This document shows positions 6,063 through 7,328 of a stretch of DNA of 7,328 nucleotides, piece after piece (position 1 is the stretch's first letter; the number at the start of each line of letters is the position of its first letter). The notes beneath the pieces were generated by a model that saw only the letters and a list, made by a program, of their open reading frames with translations, did no database searches and was not told the origin of the DNA. The stretch is from a bacterium. Lineage in GTDB: Archaea; Thermoplasmatota; Thermoplasmata; Lutacidiplasmatales; UBA184. The stretch covers positions 1 through 7,328 of the forward strand of contig JAKBKR010000093.1 of assembly GCA_021832495.1 (NCBI GenBank). The letters run 5' to 3'. Both the position numbers and the translations under genes were made by a program.

Positions 6063-6078
6063 GTTCTTTGCACCCTCC

Positions 6079-6387
6079 ATGTTCTGTCCCTCGTGCAAGA
6101 AGCTCATGCGGCCCAACACAGCCCAAGGCCTCTGGGTATGCCCGAAATGCGGTACCACCGTGAAAATGGGAGGAGGGAAGGTGGTGGAACACCACCAGAC
6201 GAAGGCGAAGGACATCGCCGTGGTCGAGGAGAAAGTGAACCCACTGCCCAAGGCGAAGGAAGAGTGCCCCAAGTGCAAGAACGATGAAGCGTACTGGGTC
6301 CTCCGACAGACCCGGGGTGCCGACGAGCCCGAGACCCGCATCTTCCAGTGCACGAAGTGCGGTCACAAATGGCGGGAGTACGATTGA
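6079..6387 (+). CDS. tfs: archaeal transcription cleavage factor TFS (TFIIS/RPB9-like)
   Basis: This 102-residue protein reactivates arrested archaeal RNA polymerase by stimulating cleavage of backtracked RNA. Seen: an N-terminal zinc ribbon with C3, C6, C21 and C24, a lysine-rich linker (about 28-60), and a C-terminal zinc ribbon with C63, C66, C91 and C94. The C-terminal ribbon carries the catalytic loop QTRGADEPET (77-86). D82 and E83 are the acidic pair that enters the polymerase secondary channel and helps hold the catalytic metal, so an active factor is expected. Family members often have Ser or Ala where this loop has Gly (R-G-A-D-E). Length and the terminal KWREYD are normal for TFS. 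The TATA spacing indicates a leaderless message. The stop overlaps the asnS start by one base (TGATG), so the two are probably one operon. Confidence 0.95.
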   Translation: MFCPSCKKLMRPNTAQGLWVCPKCGTTVKMGGGKVVEHHQTKAKDIAVVEEKVNPLPKAKEECPKCKNDEAYWVLRQTRGADEPETRIFQCTKCGHKWREYD

Positions 6388-7328
6388 TGGGGTCCTTCCT
6401 TCCCATCGCGAAGGCCAACGCGAAGTCCTCGGTGGGGACCCGGGTATCCATCCGCGGATGGATCTACCGGACCCGAAGTTCAGGCGGACTCGCCTTTGTC
6501 GTGGTCCGGGACGCGACGGGTATCATTCAGGTGACCGCTCGGAAGCAAGCGTTAGGGGAAGAGGGCTTCACGAAGTTCTCATCCGCCTTGATCGAGAGTT
6601 CGGTCGAGGTGACGGGCACGGTCGCGGAAGATGCCCGAGCTCCGGGAGGGTTCGAACTCCGGGCCGAAGAAGCGCGGGTCATCGCCACGGCCGAACCCTT
6701 CCCGATATTCAGCGGCCAGACCGAGGAGTTCCAGCTCGATCACCGCCACCTCGCGATCCGATCGAGCGACATCGTGGCCACATTGAAGGTTAAGGCCGAA
6801 GTACTTCGATCGGCCCGGGCGTTCCTGGACAACAACGGCTACCTCGAAATGACCCCCCCGCTCCTGACCGGGAATGCGGCGGAAGGTGGGGCTGAGGCGT
6901 TCACCCTCGATTACTTTGGCCGGGAAGCTTACCTCGCTCAGACCGCGCAACTTTACTTGGAGGCCCTCATTTTTCCCCTCGAAAGGGTCTATTCCATCAC
7001 GACATCGTTCCGGGCAGAGAAGTCCCGGACCAATCGCCATCTCACGGAATACACCCACCTTGAAGTGGAGAGTGCCTGGGCGGGGCTCAAGGAGAACCTG
7101 GAGCTGCAGGAGGCGCTCGTGGTCCAGGTCTGCCACGATGTGGCCGAACATCGCCCTCGCGAACTGGAGACACTTGGCCGCAAACCGGAGGAACTGCTCG
7201 CCCTTCATGCCCCCTTCGAACGCATCCGCTACGAGCAAGCCTTGGAACGGTTGGCAAGTCAGGGCATCGAGATCCCGTTCGGGAGGGACCTAGGAACCAA
7301 CGAGGAGCGCGCCCTGACGATCGATCGG
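6387..7328 (+). CDS. asnS: asparaginyl-tRNA synthetase, C-terminus off the right edge
   Basis: The window holds 314 codons of a class IIb synthetase that charges tRNA-Asn with asparagine in the cytoplasm. Seen: an N-terminal OB-fold anticodon-binding domain (about 18-105; GWIYRTRSSGGLAFVVVRD at 24-42), the hinge RHLAIRS (120-126), class II motif 1 around GYLEMTPPLL (151-160), EGG (166-168), and motif 2 from F208 to E228 (FRAEKSRTNRHLTEY). Motif 3 should lie beyond the edge; archaeal AsnRS is about 430 residues, so roughly a quarter is missing. AQLYLEALI and FRAEKSRT with GWIYRTRSSG favour AsnRS over the closely related AspRS. The anticodon domain argues against the AsnRS-like asparagine synthetase paralogue that lacks it. 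The start ATG 6387 overlaps the TFS stop (TGATG), and GGGAG lies eight bases upstream. Confidence 0.9.
   Translation, partial: MGSFLPIAKANAKSSVGTRVSIRGWIYRTRSSGGLAFVVVRDATGIIQVTARKQALGEEGFTKFSSALIESSVEVTGTVAEDARAPGGFELRAEEARVIATAEPFPIFSGQTEEFQLDHRHLAIRSSDIVATLKVKAEVLRSARAFLDNNGYLEMTPPLLTGNAAEGGAEAFTLDYFGREAYLAQTAQLYLEALIFPLERVYSITTSFRAEKSRTNRHLTEYTHLEVESAWAGLKENLELQEALVVQVCHDVAEHRPRELETLGRKPEELLALHAPFERIRYEQALERLASQGIEIPFGRDLGTNEERALTIDR

Larger units (their letters stand above)
5966..6078. promoter_or_regulatory. divergent intergenic region between the ABC operon and the TFS-asnS operon
   Basis: About 113 bases separate the preferred ATPase start from the TFS start. The region holds a good TATA box for TFS (6048-6055). 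On the minus strand there is a weak AAAAGCAT (6002-5995), whose spacing would put a transcript start a few bases before ATG 5965. The minus-strand reading of the TFS TATA box (CTATTTAC) could instead give the ABC operon a leader of about 60 bases. A short dyad, CGGT-C-ACCG, sits at 6034-6042 and a palindrome at 6055-6062. No small ORF or RNA gene is evident. Confidence 0.4.

Noticed and set aside
5966..6073. N-terminal extension of the ATPase to ATG 6073
   Set aside because: It would lie over the intergenic promoter, including the TFS TATA box, adds 36 residues untypical of the family, and places translation upstream of likely transcript starts.
6579..7238. 219-codon minus-strand frame inside asnS
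   Set aside because: It lies fully within the class II motifs of asnS on the other strand and shows no domain of its own.
6387..7328. AsnRS-like asparagine synthetase or aspartyl-tRNA synthetase
   Set aside because: The full OB-fold anticodon domain argues against the synthetase paralogue that lacks it. The GWIYRTRSSG, AQLYLEALI and FRAEKSRT segments fit AsnRS better than AspRS, though motif 3 is outside the window.
1..7328. tRNA genes, CRISPR arrays, insertion sequences, Rho-independent-type terminators
   Set aside because: I saw no cloverleaf-like sequence, regularly spaced repeats, transposase motifs, terminal inverted repeats, or T-rich tracts following a hairpin at gene ends.

Overview
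The window is GC-rich and looks like a chromosomal segment of an uncultured archaeon, most likely a euryarchaeal or Thermoplasmatota-type lineage. Three things point there. The transcription cleavage factor TFS is an archaeal protein. The asparaginyl-tRNA synthetase and the bifunctional phosphoglucose/phosphomannose isomerase resemble archaeal forms. TATA-like boxes lie about 27 bases upstream of start codons, as expected for leaderless mRNAs. The lineage is inferred from these traits, without any database comparison.

The window is almost fully coding, with seven genes in four transcription units. (1) On the minus strand, from 1435 leftward off the edge, is an M61-family zinc metallopeptidase cut before its C-terminus. 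(2) Divergent from it across 40 bases is a plus-strand pair: a SIS-fold phosphoglucose/phosphomannose isomerase, then a secreted, C-terminally anchored, heavily N-glycosylatable surface protein (2516-4060). The two overlap by 4 bases (GTGA). (3) Converging on the surface gene, with their coding ends overlapping by 14 bases, is a minus-strand ABC pair. The ATPase (from about 5965) and the FtsX/MacB-type permease (4047-5276) overlap by 4 bases (ATGA). (4) Divergent from the ABC pair is a plus-strand information-processing pair: TFS (6079-6387) and asnS (from 6387, cut by the right edge), overlapping by one base.

Units 2 and 3 both concern the cell envelope: sugar-phosphate interconversion, a glycoprotein-like surface protein and a putative exporter. 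A functional link is only inferred from adjacency. Unit 4 is housekeeping. The two divergent intergenic regions (1436-1475 and about 5966-6078) hold the only regulatory DNA visible, including an inverted repeat in the first and short palindromes in the second. I see no tRNA or rRNA gene, CRISPR array, insertion sequence or convincing terminator. No stretch over 300 bases lacks a gene. The region reads as a compact, mostly ordinary archaeal segment; the most unusual item is the surface protein and its translational coupling to a sugar isomerase.
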